NCBI GenBank assembly: GCA_049115935.1
Contig: JAGDZK010000005.1
Span: 1-64,000, forward strand
Direction of reading: 5' to 3'
From: Bermanella sp049115935
Lineage (GTDB): Bacteria; Pseudomonadota; Gammaproteobacteria; Pseudomonadales; Oceanobacteraceae
DNA: 64,000 bases
Shown here: positions 61,678 through 64,000 of the stretch, one piece after another
Layout of the letters: each line of letters begins with the position of its first letter
Numbering within the stretch: the stretch's first letter is position 1
Position numbers and translations under genes: made by a program
The notes under the pieces: model-generated
The model's input: only the letters and a program-made list of their open reading frames with translations
The model's database searches: none
What the model was told of the DNA's origin: nothing

Positions 61678-63765
61678 ATGAGCACAACGGATAACGAAAA
61701 CAGCATTGATTTAAGTTCACCGGAGTTTTATTTTAACCGTGAGCTTAGCCACATGCAGTTTAATATTCGTGTGCTTGAGCAAACCTTAGACCAAGCTCAT
61801 CCACTATTAAACCGCTTAATGTTCTTGTGTATTTTCTCAAGTAACTTGGATGAGTTTTTTGAAGTGCGTGTGGCTGAACTAAAAAAACAACTAGCCTTTA
61901 GTCGTGAAATCCCAGGGCCTGATGGCTCGCCACCAGCTGAAGTATTAGAAAGAATTCATAACCTAGCGACTAAAACCGTTGAGCGTCAATACAACATCTT
62001 GAACGATCAATTGTTTCCGCAACTAGAAGAAGAAAACATTCGCTTTATACGACGTGCAGATTGGACAACTAAACAAAAAAACTGGGTGAAAAACTATTTC
62101 AATGAAGAAATACAACCGGTTATTAGCCCAATAGGTTTAGACCCTGCTCACCCTTTTCCACGTTTAGTGAATAAATCATTAAACTTCATTGTTGAATTAG
62201 ACGGCAAAGATGCATTTGGTCGAAACACAGGGCTTGCGTTAATTCCTGCACCACGCTCGCTGCCTCGCATTGTTCGTTTTCCTGATGAAATATGTGAAAG
62301 TGGTGACAACTATGTTTTCTTATCGAGCATGATTCATGAATTTGCTTCTGAATTATTCCCAGGCATGAAAGTTAAAGGTTGTTATCAATTTCGCTTAACT
62401 CGTAATGCAGATTTAACCTTTGATAAAGAAGACATGGCGGATCTTGCCAGTGCATTAGAAGGTGAACTGCATGAACGTGATTTTGGTGACGCAGTACGTT
62501 TAGAAGTCGCCCATAACTGTCCGCCTGCGTTATGGCAGTTTTTATTAGATAAGTTCAATCTAACTGAACAAGATTTATATTGTGTAAACGGTTTGGTAAA
62601 CGTGCACCGCTTAATGGCCGTGGCCGCAGGGGCTGATCGACCAGAATTACGCTACCCGTCTTTTACTGCCAGCATTCCAAAAGGCTTACAAGGCAAAAAA
62701 GATTTCTTTGAAGCCATAAAGAAAAATGACCAACTACTGCTGCATCCATTTCAAAGCTTTACACCGGTTGTGGACTTAGTTCGCACCGCAGCAAAAGACC
62801 CAGATGTACTAGCCATAAAACAAACCCTATACCGCACCGGTGCCACATCGGAAATTGTAGATGCATTAGTTGATGCTGCACGTAAAGGTAAAGAAGTAAC
62901 CGTAGTAATTGAGCTGCGTGCTCGATTTGATGAAGAAGAAAATCTGCATCTAGCAAACCGCTTACAAGAAGCAGGAGCCGTTGTAGTATATGGTGTAGTA
63001 GGTTACAAAACCCATGCAAAAATGCTGATGATTGTGCGCCGTGAAAATAAAAAACTGCGTCGCTATGTTCACCTTGGTACTGGTAACTACCATGCAGGAA
63101 ATGCGCGCCTTTATACTGACTACAGTTTAATTACTTGTAATAAAGATATTACCGAAGATATTCACAAAGTATTTCAGCAGCTAACCGGCATGGGTAAAGC
63201 GCTGAGCATTAAAAAGATTTACCACGCGCCGTTTACCTTACATAAAAGCTTACTAACACTCATTGCTAAAGAAGCAGAAAACGCTAAAAACGGCAAGCCC
63301 GCTCGCATTATTGTGAAAGTAAACTCACTCACCGAGCCAAAGATTATCAAAGCGTTATATCAAGCCAGCCAAGCAGGTGTTGAAATCGACTGTATTGTAC
63401 GTGGCATGTGCCGTTTGGTTCCGGGTATCCCTGAGGTTAGTGAAAATATTCGCGTGCGCAGTATCATCGGGCGATTTTTAGAGCATACCCGTGTGTATTA
63501 TTTTGAAAATAACGGAGCTTCAAAAATATTTGCTGCAAGTGCCGATTGGATGGAACGCAACTTACTAAGTCGTGTTGAAACCTGTTTTCCCATTGATAAT
63601 GAAAAATGGGCCAAACGCATGAAAGCGGATTTAGAATTATACTTAACGGATAACTGCCAAAGCTGGATACTGCAGCGCGATGGTAGCTACATCAAATCAG
63701 AACCCCAAAAAGGTGAAGAAAAAATAAGCGCCCAGCAAGTACTGCTTGATAACCTAGCGGTTTAA
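61678..63765 (+). CDS. ppk1: Polyphosphate kinase 1
   Basis: A 695-residue enzyme that makes polyphosphate from ATP. N-terminal 'FYFNRELSHMQFNIRVLEQ' and 'FLCIFSSNLDEFFEVRVAE' are typical. The phospholipase D-like core holds the phosphorylated histidine, His446 in 'GYKTHAKMLMI', and His603 in 'FLEHTRVYYFEN'. Both sit 11 residues later than their E. coli counterparts. 'HLGTGNYHAGNARLYTDYS' and 'VNSLTEPKIIKALYQASQAG' are further signatures. It has its own terminator. ppx is not in the window. Confidence 0.97.
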   Translation: MSTTDNENSIDLSSPEFYFNRELSHMQFNIRVLEQTLDQAHPLLNRLMFLCIFSSNLDEFFEVRVAELKKQLAFSREIPGPDGSPPAEVLERIHNLATKTVERQYNILNDQLFPQLEEENIRFIRRADWTTKQKNWVKNYFNEEIQPVISPIGLDPAHPFPRLVNKSLNFIVELDGKDAFGRNTGLALIPAPRSLPRIVRFPDEICESGDNYVFLSSMIHEFASELFPGMKVKGCYQFRLTRNADLTFDKEDMADLASALEGELHERDFGDAVRLEVAHNCPPALWQFLLDKFNLTEQDLYCVNGLVNVHRLMAVAAGADRPELRYPSFTASIPKGLQGKKDFFEAIKKNDQLLLHPFQSFTPVVDLVRTAAKDPDVLAIKQTLYRTGATSEIVDALVDAARKGKEVTVVIELRARFDEEENLHLANRLQEAGAVVVYGVVGYKTHAKMLMIVRRENKKLRRYVHLGTGNYHAGNARLYTDYSLITCNKDITEDIHKVFQQLTGMGKALSIKKIYHAPFTLHKSLLTLIAKEAENAKNGKPARIIVKVNSLTEPKIIKALYQASQAGVEIDCIVRGMCRLVPGIPEVSENIRVRSIIGRFLEHTRVYYFENNGASKIFAASADWMERNLLSRVETCFPIDNEKWAKRMKADLELYLTDNCQSWILQRDGSYIKSEPQKGEEKISAQQVLLDNLAV

Positions 63766-63790
63766 TTTTTCGGTTTTGATTAAACAAAAA

Positions 63791-63817
63791 ATCCCGCATA
63801 TTATGCGGGCTTTTTTC
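63791..63817 (+). terminator. ppk1 terminator
   Basis: Stem CCCGCAT / ATGCGGG (63793-63799 with 63803-63809), with A6 before and C-T6 after. It sits between convergent ppk1 and the partial gene at the window end and can serve both. Confidence 0.88.
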
Positions 63818-63831
63818 ATGACTAATAAAAA

Positions 63832-64000
63832 TCATTGGAAGGTTAAATCAAACATCCCTTCTTCTAACAATACTTTCTCTCGTTCTAAGTCCATCACTGT
63901 CATTGGATTTTTGTCTAAATAACCTTCAGGGAAAGTTAACTTAATCGAGAACTTAAACGCTTTTATTTTAGGATCGACCACTTCATCAATCCCCCGACCA
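63832..64000 (-). CDS. Unknown protein, C-terminal part
   Basis: A frame open to the window edge on the minus strand with TGA at 63832-63834. The visible ~56 residues include 'AFKFSIKLTFPEGYLDKNP' and 'MTVMDLEREKVLLEEGMFDL', ending in 'DLTFQ'. The composition is protein-like and the gene is convergent with ppk1 across a terminator. I do not recognise the family from this fragment. Confidence 0.65.
   Translation of the reverse strand, partial: GRGIDEVVDPKIKAFKFSIKLTFPEGYLDKNPMTVMDLEREKVLLEEGMFDLTFQ

Overview
The window is a contiguous stretch of gammaproteobacterial chromosome. Gene content and order fit a marine Oceanospirillales-like bacterium related to the Pseudomonas/Marinobacter branch. 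Supporting signs are the glnA-ntrB-ntrC order, a complete MSHA pilus locus, the hemC-hemD-hemX-hemY operon, and a cluster of yheS-type ABC-F, TIGR02444, algP-like, rsd/algQ and dsbB genes that resembles the Pseudomonas alg region. Base composition looks moderately AT-rich by eye. No tRNA, rRNA, CRISPR array, insertion sequence or prophage was recognised. I had no database access, so all family names come from motif and sequence recognition.

Layout. 1-3939: nitrogen regulation (3' end of glnA, a DUF4124 protein, ntrB, ntrC). The glnA tail and its terminator are repeated three times in tandem. 3952-20847: minus-strand MSHA type IV pilus locus in the order mshI, I2, J, K, L, M, N, E, G, A, C, D, O, P, Q, without mshF or mshB. 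A small gene lacking a usual start codon follows it. 21152-27735: housekeeping block of trmL, secB, a rhodanese, gpmI, envC, a CtpA-type protease and a YibQ-like deacetylase. 27840-35703: yheS-like ABC-F, TIGR02444, an algP-like Lys/Ala protein, an orphan ParA, a DUF4124 protein, a WD40 lipoprotein, rsd, dsbB, a FliL-like protein and an RMF-like small protein. 35806-46805: gshA, a lipoprotein, tex, an outer membrane protein, pckA, hslO, hslR, a GMP/IMP nucleotidase, nudE and cysQ. 46806-49995: a small unknown protein, a CheY-like receiver, a membrane diguanylate cyclase and lrgB/lrgA. 49996-50433: a non-coding array of DnaA-box pairs. 50434-55474: an enoyl-CoA hydratase and hemCDXY. 55475-57774: a lipoprotein flanked by two copies of a REP-like element, a 56-residue small gene, a VF530-type gene and a hairpin cluster. 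57775-64000: a hotdog thioesterase, a TVP38-oxidoreductase fusion, hemB, ppk1 and the 3' end of an unknown gene.

How the genes work together. NtrB/NtrC control nitrogen genes including glnA. The MSHA genes build a surface-attachment pilus; the N-terminal region of its ATPase MshE looks like a c-di-GMP-binding MshEN domain, and a diguanylate cyclase is encoded elsewhere in the window. hemC, hemD and hemB are three steps of tetrapyrrole synthesis. hslO, hslR, tex, yheS, rsd and the RMF-like protein suggest stress and translation control.

The least ordinary observations are the triplicated glnA tail/terminator, the three-module DnaA-box array at 50051-50379, and the coding-like extension without ATG, GTG or TTG behind mshQ. 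None amounts to a clearly new multi-gene system. The DnaA-box array is the best candidate for an undescribed functional element.
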